The notes below the pieces were generated by a model. The model ran no database searches. It saw nothing but the letters and a program-made list of their open reading frames with translations, and had not been told where the DNA came from. Position numbers and translations under genes: made by a program. From Streptomyces neyagawaensis (GTDB lineage Bacteria; Actinomycetota; Actinomycetes; Streptomycetales; Streptomycetaceae), in NCBI RefSeq assembly GCF_023516595.1, contig NZ_JAMGBG010000069.1:62001-126000 (forward strand): a stretch of DNA of 64,000 nucleotides. The letters run 5' to 3'. Below, piece by piece: positions 16,824 through 23,726 of this stretch (its first letter is position 1; every line of letters starts with the position of its first letter).

Positions 16824-16922
16824 CCCTCCGGCTCAGCCACCCCTCCGGCCCGGCGGCCCTCCGGCTCAGCCACCCCTCCGGCCCGGCGGCCCTCCGGCTC
16901 AGCCACCCCTCCGGCCCCGGCC
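16824..16922. repeat. Three 33-base tandem units between convergent genes
   Basis: A 33-base unit (CCCTCCGGCTCAGCCACCCC and 13 more bases) occurs at 16824, 16857 and 16890. It lies just past the stop of the sensor kinase gene (16963). On the minus strand it would read AEPEGRRAGGV if the stop were lost, so it may be an expanded former coding end. Confidence 0.85.
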
Positions 16923-16962
16923 GCCTGCGGTTCCACCGCTCTCCGGTTCGCCGCCCTTCGGT

Positions 16963-18459
16963 TCAGCCGCCCCCGTGTCGCGCCGCCCGCAGGGTGAGCG
17001 CGACGCACAGGCCGCCGCCGGGCGCGTCCTTGAGGATCACCGTTCCGCCGTCGTCGGTGACGAGTTGCTTGACGACGGCGAGACCGAGGCCCGAACCGGA
17101 CTTGCCGGTGAGGCCCTGGCCGCGCCAGAAGCGGTCGAAGGCACGGGACTTCTCGGCGTCCGACATACCGGGCCCCTCGTCCAGCACCGACAGCACCACC
17201 TCGTCGCCCCGGCTCTCCGCCCGCACGGTGATGGTCGCACCGTCCGGTGAGACCTCCAGGGCGTTCGACAGCACGTTGTCCAGGACCTGGTCCAGATGAC
17301 CGGGACTGGCCAGCACGAGCGGCCGGCCGTCGGCACTCCCCCTGAGCGTGATGGTGACTCCGCGCTCGTCGGCGGCCGGTCTCCACACGTCCAGGCGCTC
17401 CTGGATGACGTCCCGCAGCGACAGGGGTTCCGCCGCCGTCACCTTCGCCTCGGCCCGGGCCAGCACCAGCAGCCCGTTGACCAGCCGACTCATCCGGACC
17501 ACCTCCGCGGTCGCCTGCTCCACGTCCTCCCTCACGAACTCGTCGTCCACACCGTCCGCGATGTTGTCCAGCGACAGGCGCAGCGCCGTCAGGGGGGTGC
17601 GGAGCTGATGGGAGGCGTCGGCCACGAAGATGCGCTGCGAGGCGATGAGCGTGTCGAGGCGCTCGCTGGCCTGGTTGAGGGTGCGCGCGAGGGTCTGTGT
17701 CTCCTGTGGGCCGGTGATCGCGGAACGCGCCTTCAGGTCGCCGTCGCTCATCTTGCTCGCCATCTCGTTGAGCTGGCGCAGGGGGGCGGTAAGGCGCCGC
17801 GCGGCGAACACGCCGATGCCCGCGGCGGCCAGCAGGACGAGTACGGCCAGGCCCGCCCGGAAGCCCCAGATCTGCCAGAGGCGGGCGGTGAGGTGGTCGG
17901 TGGAGAACTTGATCCGGACGGCGCCGACGACGTCGTCCGCCCCCTTCTTCCCGACCGCCCGCTTCTTACCGACCGCCCGCTTCTTCCCGTCCGCCTTCGT
18001 CCCGTCTGCCTTCGCGCCGTCGGTGGCCGTCCCGTCCGCCGGGGCGTCGGCCGGCTCCTCGCCGGTCGCGGGGTGGGCGAAGGCGGGGACCGTGACCACC
18101 AGGTTCTTGCCCCAGATGAAGTCGGAGCCCCAGTCGACGGTCGCCTCGCCCCGCTCCAGGGCCCTGGTCAGCGCCGCGTCCCGCGTCGGCCGCCGCAGCG
18201 TCTCCCGTACGCACCGGTCCGTGGCCGAGACCTCGACCTTCTCCTTCTTCGGATAGGCCCCGGCCATCCTCGCCAGCGCCTCGCAGGAGGCGACGTCACC
18301 GGCGCCGAGGAGCCGGGCCATCGTCCTCGCCTCGCGGGTGATGGACTCCCGGGTGTCGCCCCGCAACTGGTCGGTGAGCGTGAACGCCACCGGCACCGTG
18401 AACAGGGCGATCGCCACAGCCACGAGGAGCACATAGCTGCGGATGAGCTGGCGGATCAT
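16963..18459 (-). CDS. Sensor histidine kinase
   Basis: 498 residues. Transmembrane helix 1 spans about 9-27, followed by an extracytoplasmic sensor of about 150 residues with two cysteines and a low-complexity KADGKKRAVGKK stretch. Helix 2 (GLAVLVLLAAAGIGVFAARRL) is followed by HAMP and the dimerisation domain with the phospho-acceptor H284 (ADASHQLRTPLTALR). The ATPase has the N box (DNVLSNALEV) and G boxes (DEGPGMS, GSGLGLAVVKQL). It should phosphorylate the response regulator encoded just upstream; the ATGA overlap at 18456-18459 couples the two. The signal is unknown. The KKRAVG repeat is a local expansion and unlikely to be functional sensing. Confidence 0.95.
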   Translation of the reverse strand: MIRQLIRSYVLLVAVAIALFTVPVAFTLTDQLRGDTRESITREARTMARLLGAGDVASCEALARMAGAYPKKEKVEVSATDRCVRETLRRPTRDAALTRALERGEATVDWGSDFIWGKNLVVTVPAFAHPATGEEPADAPADGTATDGAKADGTKADGKKRAVGKKRAVGKKGADDVVGAVRIKFSTDHLTARLWQIWGFRAGLAVLVLLAAAGIGVFAARRLTAPLRQLNEMASKMSDGDLKARSAITGPQETQTLARTLNQASERLDTLIASQRIFVADASHQLRTPLTALRLSLDNIADGVDDEFVREDVEQATAEVVRMSRLVNGLLVLARAEAKVTAAEPLSLRDVIQERLDVWRPAADERGVTITLRGSADGRPLVLASPGHLDQVLDNVLSNALEVSPDGATITVRAESRGDEVVLSVLDEGPGMSDAEKSRAFDRFWRGQGLTGKSGSGLGLAVVKQLVTDDGGTVILKDAPGGGLCVALTLRAARHGGG

Positions 18460-19184
18460 GACGCGCCGCTGCTCCCGCTCGCGCCGCCGGAGGCGCCGGC
18501 CTTCTCGTCGGCGCCGTTCACGATGAGCCGGAAGCCCACCCCGCGCACCGCCTCGATGGTGATCGCGCCCGCGAGCTTGCGTCGCAGTGCCGCCACATGC
18601 ACGTCGAGCGTCTTCGTCGGGCCGAACCAGTTCGCGTCCCAGACGGCCTCCATGATCTGCTCGCGCGACATCAGCGCGCCCGGCTCCTCGGTGAGGAACG
18701 CCAGCAGGTCGTACTCCTTGGGGGCCAGCCCCACCTCCGCGCCGTCCAGGTGCACCCGCGCGGCCTTGCGGTCGACGGTGAGCCGGGAACCGTACCGGTC
18801 GGGCCCGGCCGGGGGCGCGTCCGCGGGGCGCGGCTGCACCCGGCGCATCACCGCCCTTATCCGGGCGATGACCTCGCGCACCCCGAACGGCTTGGAGACA
18901 TAGTCGTCGGCGCCGAGTTCGAGTCCCACCACGCGGTCCGTCTCGTCGCTGCGGGCGCTGATCACGATGATCGGCACGGTACTGCGGGCCCGCAGCGCCT
19001 TGCAGACGTCGAGCCCGTCGGTGTCGGGCAGCCCCAGATCGAGGAGCACCACGTCGTACGGGCCGTCGTACGTCAGCGCCGCCCCGCCCGTGGACACCCA
19101 CTCCACCTCGAAGCCGTATCGCTGCAAGCCACGCCGGAGCGACTCGGCCACCGGCTCGTCGTCTTCCACCAGAAGTACGCGCAC
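18456..19184 (-). CDS. OmpR/PhoB-family response regulator
   Basis: 242 residues. The receiver domain has the acidic pocket (EDD at 7-9), phospho-acceptor D49 in VVLLDLGLP, T/S at ISARS and K98 in YVSKPFG. The C-terminal winged helix spans about 135-225 (LAPKEYDLLAFLTEEPGALMSREQI, then the recognition helix TKTLDVHVAALRRKL). A Gly/Ser tail follows. It is the first gene of a two-gene operon with the sensor kinase. The start is GTG 19184; there is little Shine-Dalgarno sequence and a palindrome lies 7 bases upstream, so a very short leader is likely. Confidence 0.95.
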   Translation of the reverse strand: MRVLLVEDDEPVAESLRRGLQRYGFEVEWVSTGGAALTYDGPYDVVLLDLGLPDTDGLDVCKALRARSTVPIIVISARSDETDRVVGLELGADDYVSKPFGVREVIARIRAVMRRVQPRPADAPPAGPDRYGSRLTVDRKAARVHLDGAEVGLAPKEYDLLAFLTEEPGALMSREQIMEAVWDANWFGPTKTLDVHVAALRRKLAGAITIEAVRGVGFRLIVNGADEKAGASGGASGSSGAS

Positions 19185-19190
19185 AGGCGG

Positions 19191-19203
19191 AACGATAATC
19201 GTT
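19191..19203. promoter_or_regulatory. AACGATAATCGTT palindrome at the response regulator start
   Basis: A perfect inverted repeat with 6-base arms and one central base lies 7-19 bases upstream of GTG 19184. On the minus strand it includes GATTAT, a plausible -10. It may be promoter and operator at once; autoregulation by the response regulator is possible. Confidence 0.45.
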
Positions 19204-19219
19204 GAACTTTAAGACGGTC

Positions 19220-19321
19220 GGGGAAGTCTCCGCGGTGGCCCGAAGCCGTAGAGGGGAGTCTCTGCGGTGGCCACGAGGCCGGGAGGAAGACTCCGCGGGG
19301 CTTCGCGGCCGGAGGGGAAGG
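19220..19321. repeat. Imperfect tandem repeats in the ask upstream gap
   Basis: Three diverged units of about 32 bases begin GGGGAAGTCTCCGCGG, GGGGAGTCTCTGCGG and GGAAGACTCCGCGG. They lie in the 436-base divergent gap between the two-component genes and ask. The rest of the gap shows no gene; a TAGACT at 19555-19560 may be the ask -10. Confidence 0.55.
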
Positions 19322-19620
19322 CCCTCGCGGCGGCCCGTGTCGGGACTGCGCCCCCCGAGTGACCTCGCCCACTTTATGACTGCGGCGTGCCCGGGGCGGG
19401 CAGGGACCACCCCGGAGCGGCCTGACCACCGACGGTCTCCCGGCGAAGAAGCCGGGGTGAAATCCGGCGGAGGCCCGCAGGAATCCGAGGTGATCGAAAG
19501 GTGAGCGGGACATCTCACCATGCGGGAGCCCGGAGGCGGGATTCGGCCGCTCGATAGACTGAGCCGACCGCAGTACCTGTGTATGTGCGGATAAGGGACG
19601 AAACCGAGCGAGGAGCGCAC

Positions 19621-20913
19621 GTGGGCCTTGTCGTGCAGAAGTACGGAGGCTCCTCCGTAGCCGATGCCGAGGGCATCAAGCGCGTCGCCAAGCGGATCGT
19701 GGAAGCCAAGAAGAACGGCAACCAGGTGGTTGTCGTGGTCTCCGCGATGGGCGACACGACGGACGAGCTGATCGATCTCGCCGAGCAGGTGTCTCCGATG
19801 CCTGCCGGACGTGAGTTCGACATGCTGCTGACCGCCGGAGAGCGTATCTCCATGGCCCTGCTGGCCATGGCGATCAAAAACCTGGGTCACGAGGCCCAGT
19901 CGTTCACCGGTAGCCAGGCAGGCGTCATCACCGACTCGGTCCACAACAAAGCCCGGATCATCGATGTCACGCCGGGCCGTATCCGGCAGTCCGTCGACCA
20001 GGGCAACATCGCCATCGTCGCCGGGTTCCAGGGCGTCAGCCAGGACAAGAAGGACATCACCACGCTGGGCCGCGGCGGGTCGGACACGACCGCCGTCGCG
20101 CTGGCCGCCGCGCTCGACGCCGAGGTCTGTGAGATCTACACCGACGTCGACGGTGTCTTCACCGCCGACCCGCGGGTCGTGAAGAAGGCCCGGAAGATCG
20201 ACTGGATCTCCTTCGAGGACATGCTGGAGCTGGCCTCGTCCGGCTCCAAGGTGCTGCTCCACCGCTGTGTCGAGTACGCCCGCCGCTACAACATCCCGAT
20301 CCACGTCCGCTCGTCCTTCAGCGGACTTCAGGGCACGTGGGTCAGCAACGAGCCAGTCGTCGGAAAGACGCAGCAGCAAGGGGAACAGAAGGTGGAGCAG
20401 GCCATCATCTCCGGTGTCGCGCACGACACCTCCGAGGCCAAGGTCACGGTCGTCGGCGTCCCGGACAAGCCGGGCGAGGCCGCCGCGATCTTCCGCGCCA
20501 TCGCCGACGCCGAGATCAACATCGACATGGTGGTGCAGAACGTCTCCGCCGTGACCACCGGCCTCACGGACATCTCCTTCACCCTCCCCAAGACCGAGGG
20601 CCGCAAGGCGATCGACGCGCTGGAGAAGAACAAGGCCGGCATCGGCTTCGACTCCCTGCGCTACGACGACCAGATCGGCAAGATCTCCCTGGTCGGCGCC
20701 GGTATGAAGACCAACCCCGGCGTCACGGCCTCCTTCTTCGAGGCGCTGTCCGACGCGGGCGTGAACATCGAGCTGATCTCCACCTCCGAGATCCGCATCT
20801 CCGTCGTGACCCGTGCCGACGACGTCCCGGAGGCCGTGCGCGCCGTGCACACCGCCTTCGGACTCGACTCCGACAGCGACGAGGCCGTCGTCTACGGAGG
20901 CACCGGCCGATGA
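19621..20913 (+). CDS. ask: Aspartokinase, alpha subunit (full length)
   Basis: 430 residues, starting at GTG 19621 behind GAGGAG. The kinase domain begins with VVQKYGGSSVAD and includes TLGRGGSDTTAVALAAALDA; the two C-terminal ACT domains (from about 265) bind feedback amino acids (AKVTVVGVPDKPGEAA, ISLVGAGMKTNPGVTA). It phosphorylates aspartate, the first step to lysine, threonine, methionine and diaminopimelate. It closely follows the Corynebacterium LysC layout, in which a beta subunit starts inside the same frame; the matching internal start is annotated separately. It is followed by asd through a tiny overlapping ORF. Confidence 0.97.
   Translation: MGLVVQKYGGSSVADAEGIKRVAKRIVEAKKNGNQVVVVVSAMGDTTDELIDLAEQVSPMPAGREFDMLLTAGERISMALLAMAIKNLGHEAQSFTGSQAGVITDSVHNKARIIDVTPGRIRQSVDQGNIAIVAGFQGVSQDKKDITTLGRGGSDTTAVALAAALDAEVCEIYTDVDGVFTADPRVVKKARKIDWISFEDMLELASSGSKVLLHRCVEYARRYNIPIHVRSSFSGLQGTWVSNEPVVGKTQQQGEQKVEQAIISGVAHDTSEAKVTVVGVPDKPGEAAAIFRAIADAEINIDMVVQNVSAVTTGLTDISFTLPKTEGRKAIDALEKNKAGIGFDSLRYDDQIGKISLVGAGMKTNPGVTASFFEALSDAGVNIELISTSEIRISVVTRADDVPEAVRAVHTAFGLDSDSDEAVVYGGTGR
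20392..20913 (+). CDS. ask: Aspartokinase beta subunit from an internal start
   Basis: GTG 20392 is preceded by AAGGGGAACAGAAG, a good internal ribosome-binding site, and begins VEQAIISGVAHDTSEAKVTV. This aligns with MEEAVLTGVATDKSEAKVTV, where C. glutamicum LysC-beta starts, as I recall it. The 173-residue product would contain only the two ACT regulatory domains and assemble with the full-length chain. Confidence 0.75.
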   Translation: MEQAIISGVAHDTSEAKVTVVGVPDKPGEAAAIFRAIADAEINIDMVVQNVSAVTTGLTDISFTLPKTEGRKAIDALEKNKAGIGFDSLRYDDQIGKISLVGAGMKTNPGVTASFFEALSDAGVNIELISTSEIRISVVTRADDVPEAVRAVHTAFGLDSDSDEAVVYGGTGR

Positions 20914-20957
20914 CGGTCCGTTCGTACGGTCCGTACGGCGGCGGCACCGGCCGTTGA
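20910..20957 (+). CDS. 15-codon mini-ORF coupling ask to asd
   Basis: An ATG at 20910 overlaps the ask stop (ATGA), and its TGA (20955-20957) overlaps the asd ATG (TGATG). The peptide MTVRSYGPYGGGTGR ends like aspartokinase itself (YGGTGR), so it looks like a duplicate of the ask 3' end. Terminating ribosomes could pass from ask through this ORF to asd, which has no ribosome-binding site of its own. Translation is inferred. Confidence 0.45.
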   Translation: MTVRSYGPYGGGTGR

Positions 20958-22027
20958 TGGCCGTCGCCGCCGGGCGGACCGGCAGGCCGACGCTCGCGGT
21001 CGTGGGGGCGACCGGGGCCGTCGGCACCGTCATGCTTCAGATCCTGTCCCACCGCGCGGACATCTGGGGCGAGATCCGACTGATCGCCTCCCCCCGCTCG
21101 GCCGGCCGCAAGCTGGCCGTGCGCGGGGAGGAGGTCGAGGTCCTGGCCCTCGCCGAGGAGGTCTTCGACGGGGTCGACGTCGCCCTGTTCGACGTGCCCG
21201 ACGAGATCGCGGAACGCTGGGCGCCGATCGCGGCGGCCAAGGGCGCGGTGGTGGTGGACAACTCGGGCGCCTTCCGGATGGACCCGGAGGTGCCCCTCGT
21301 CGTCCCCGAGGTCAACCCGCACGCCCTGCGCGTCCGGCCGCGCGGCATCGTCGCCAACCCCAGCTGCACCACGCTCTGCATGATCGTGGCCGTGGGCGCG
21401 CTGCACGCCGAGTACGGGCTGCGTGAGCTGGTGGCCTCCTCGTATCAGGCGGTCAGCGGTGCGGGCCGGGCCGGCGTCGACACTCTGCGCCGGCAGATCT
21501 CCCTCGTCGCCGGTACGGAACTGGGCACCAACCCCGGTGACGTACGGCGGGCCGTGGGCGACGACACCGGGCCGTTCCCGGAGCCGGTGGCACTGAACGT
21601 GGTGCCCTGGGCCGGGGAGGCGCGCGCGGACGGCTGGTCCTCGGAGGAGATGACGGTGCGGGACGAGACCCGCAAGGTCCTCGGGCGGCCGACGCTGCCG
21701 GTCGCCGTGACCTGCGTACGGGTCCCCGTCGTCACCGCGCACTCCCTGACGCTCCACGCCCGCTTCGAGAGCGAGGTCACCGTCGCCAAGGCGCGGGAGA
21801 TCCTCGCGACCGCGCCCGGTGTGGTCCTCTTCGACGACCCCGGGGCGGGGGAGTTCCCCACGCCCGCGGACGTCGTGGGCACGGATCCCACCTGGGTCGG
21901 CCGCGTCCGCCGCGCCCTCGACGACCCCACCGCCCTCGACTTCTTCGTCTGCGGCGACAACCTCCGCAAGGGCTCCGCGCTGAACACGGTGCAGATCGCG
22001 GAGTTGGTGGTGGGCGCGCGGGCCTGA
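20957..22027 (+). CDS. asd: Aspartate-semialdehyde dehydrogenase
   Basis: 356 residues. The Rossmann motif is VVGATGAVGTVMLQIL (15-30), the active-site cysteine is C137 in ANPSCTTLCM, and DNSGAFRM and VPEVNPHAL are conserved. It reduces aspartyl phosphate, the ask product, to the semialdehyde with NADPH, feeding DAP/lysine and threonine/methionine synthesis. The ATG at 20957 overlaps the stop of the bridging mini-ORF and has no clear ribosome-binding site, so translation is probably coupled to ask. Confidence 0.97.
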   Translation: MAVAAGRTGRPTLAVVGATGAVGTVMLQILSHRADIWGEIRLIASPRSAGRKLAVRGEEVEVLALAEEVFDGVDVALFDVPDEIAERWAPIAAAKGAVVVDNSGAFRMDPEVPLVVPEVNPHALRVRPRGIVANPSCTTLCMIVAVGALHAEYGLRELVASSYQAVSGAGRAGVDTLRRQISLVAGTELGTNPGDVRRAVGDDTGPFPEPVALNVVPWAGEARADGWSSEEMTVRDETRKVLGRPTLPVAVTCVRVPVVTAHSLTLHARFESEVTVAKAREILATAPGVVLFDDPGAGEFPTPADVVGTDPTWVGRVRRALDDPTALDFFVCGDNLRKGSALNTVQIAELVVGARA

Positions 22028-22238
22028 GGGGGCTGGGGGATACGGGTGCGAGGGCGGCCGGTCGGCCTGGGTGCCTGGAGGCTTGGGGGTGCCTGGTGGG
22101 TCGGGGTGCTCGGAGGGTCGGGGTCCCGGGTGGGCCGGGGTGTCCGGAGGCTTGAGGGCGCTCGGATGCCCGGGTCCGGGGCGCCCACCGGGTCGGGGGC
22201 TCGGGGGTGGTGGGCGGCCGCGGATCCGTCGTGGTCGG

Positions 22239-22261
22239 TCGCGCAGTTCCCCGCGCCCCTG
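22239..22261. repeat. Half copy of the dispersed palindromic element
   Basis: One inner arm (GCGCAGTTCCCCGCGCCCCT) lies 212 bases after asd. GGGGGCTGGGGG directly follows the asd stop (22028), resembling the left outer end, and GCTCGGGGGTGG is at 22199. The right half is missing and replaced by the pyrimidine-rich tract. Confidence 0.75.
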
Positions 22262-22701
22262 GCCCGCGCCCGTTGCTTGCGCGCTCCTGGCCCGCGCTTG
22301 TTGCTTGCCCCCTTTCCTGTGCCCGCCTCCGGTGCCTTTGGCGCGCTCCTGGCCCGCGCCCGTTGCCTGCACCCCTTCCCGTGCCCACCCCAGCGCCTTT
22401 GCCGCCCCCGTGCCGCCCGCCCCTTTCCCGCGCCCTCCCCCTCCGTCCGTTGCCTGCGTTGCCCCTCTCCCACGGCCGTACCCCCGTCCGTTGCCTGCGC
22501 CGCCCCCCTCCCCGTTCCGGTGGTCCTGGCGTCCATCGGTTGTTGTCCTGGGGTGCACTGTTTCTTGGCCCTGCGTGCACCGTTCCCTTAATTCGTCGCG
22601 CGGCCACCGGCGTTGGGATAGACCGGCTGTCGCGCCCTGTGGGCGCCGTCGGCTGCCGTGGGCGTTGTCGGTGGTGGCGTGTAAGTTCTTCGAGTCGGCG
22701 G

Positions 22702-22717
22702 TCCTTCGGACGAAGGA
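22702..22717. terminator. TCCTTCG/CGAAGGA hairpin with T tail
   Basis: Perfect 7-base arms with a GA loop are followed by TTT on the plus strand. It lies in the gene-free gap, so it would end either read-through from asd or an unannotated small RNA. Confidence 0.4.
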
Positions 22718-22780
22718 TTTCCGGTCGGACAGCTGTGTGATTTCCGGGTTGATTCAGGCCTCCCGGCGATCCAGGATTTT

Positions 22781-22817
22781 GCTCCCCGTTCACCGCAACC
22801 GCGCGCGGACGGGGAGC
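22781..22817. terminator. GCTCCCCGT/ACGGGGAGC hairpin
   Basis: Perfect 9-base arms (22781-22789 and 22809-22817) are flanked by TTTT before and GTCTTT after, so it could work in either direction. It lies 230 bases upstream of the sigma factor start. Confidence 0.45.
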
Positions 22818-23048
22818 GTCTTTAACGAGCGCCCTTCGGCGGGGCTGGGCGCGCACGGACTCGGGCATAGGGGAAGAGCTGGTACGCATGAGGGCGTTCG
22901 ACGCGCTGTCCGCTGTTCGGTCGGCCGTGCAAGGCGAGGCGCGGGGCGCGGGGCCATGCATATGCGCCGTACGAACAGGCGCTCGGTCTGACGCAAAAGT
23001 GATGCCTGTCGCGTACAACCCCGACGGGGGGATACGGGTCCAACAGGC

Positions 23049-23726
23049 GTGGCAGAGGTACTCGACTTCACCGCGGTACAGACGAGGGGCACCGCCCTTC
23101 GTCCACCCCGCCGTCCCCGCATGCCCGGTCCGCCCGGCGGCATGCCGGTGATCGCGCCCATGCCCGCGGCGCGGCCCACCCGCATCCCAAGCCAGCGCGA
23201 CGGCGCGGAGGACACGACGACACTGCCGGCCTCCGGCACGACCGTCGACCATCTCACCGAGACCTACCGCGCCCACTACCGCTCGCTCCTCGGCCTCGCG
23301 GCCCTCCTCCTCGACGACACCGCCTCCTGCGAGGACGTCGTGCAGGAGGCCTTCATCCGCGTGCACTCCGCGCGCAAGCGCGTCCGCGACCCGGAGAAGA
23401 CGCTCGCCTATCTGCGCCAGACGGTCGTGAACCTCTCCCGTTCCGCGCTGCGCCGCCGCATCCTCGGTCTGAAGCTGCTGTCGAAGCCGATGCCGGACAT
23501 GGCGAGCGCGGAGGAGGGCGCCTACGACCAGCTGGAGCGTGACTCCCTCATCAAGGCGATGAAGGGCCTCCAGCGTCGTCAGCGCGAGGTCCTCGTGCTG
23601 CGCTACTTCGCCGACATGACCGAGGCGCAGGTCGCCGAGACCCTCGGCATATCGCTGGGCTCGGTCAAGGCGTACGGCTCCCGTGGCATCGCGGCACTGC
23701 GCGTCGCCATGGAGGCGTCGGCATGA
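23049..23726 (+). CDS. SigE-family (ECF-like) RNA polymerase sigma factor
   Basis: 225 residues from GTG 23049. Region 2 starts near 70 (HYRSLLGLAALLLDDTASCEDVVQEAFIRVH) and region 4 near 165 (LQRRQREVLVLRYFADMTEAQVAETLGISLGSVKAYGSRGIAAL). The first 60 residues are Pro/Arg-rich and variable; GTG 23049 or ATG 23121 could be the true start. Group 4 sigma factors recruit polymerase to specific stress or envelope promoters. It overlaps the next gene (ATGA), which encodes a membrane protein with a cytoplasmic N-terminus, the usual place for a cognate anti-sigma factor. Confidence 0.9.
   Translation: MAEVLDFTAVQTRGTALRPPRRPRMPGPPGGMPVIAPMPAARPTRIPSQRDGAEDTTTLPASGTTVDHLTETYRAHYRSLLGLAALLLDDTASCEDVVQEAFIRVHSARKRVRDPEKTLAYLRQTVVNLSRSALRRRILGLKLLSKPMPDMASAEEGAYDQLERDSLIKAMKGLQRRQREVLVLRYFADMTEAQVAETLGISLGSVKAYGSRGIAALRVAMEASA

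Larger units (their letters stand above)
22028..23048. other. About 1 kb low-complexity gap without a gene
   Basis: After asd the plus strand becomes pyrimidine-rich (22260-22560) with five or so imperfect copies of CGTTGCCTGC or CGTTGCTTGC. Long minus-strand frames here are only Gly/Arg/Ala repeats with no recognisable domain. Near 22680-22820 are two good hairpins (listed). The last 200 bases before the sigma gene are a normal-looking leader, presumably with its promoter. Confidence 0.6.

Noticed and set aside
17296..18903. 535-residue plus-strand frame opposite the two-component genes
   Set aside because: Antisense shadow of the kinase and regulator, Arg/Gly/Asp-rich with no domain.
19185..19620. 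Possible riboswitch or attenuator before ask
   Set aside because: No lysine-riboswitch-like structure or leader peptide was recognised; only imperfect repeats and a probable promoter.
20723..23366. Long minus-strand frames through the asd-sigma gap
   Set aside because: Gly/Arg/Ala/Gln low complexity arising from the pyrimidine-rich tract; no start with a ribosome-binding site and no domain.
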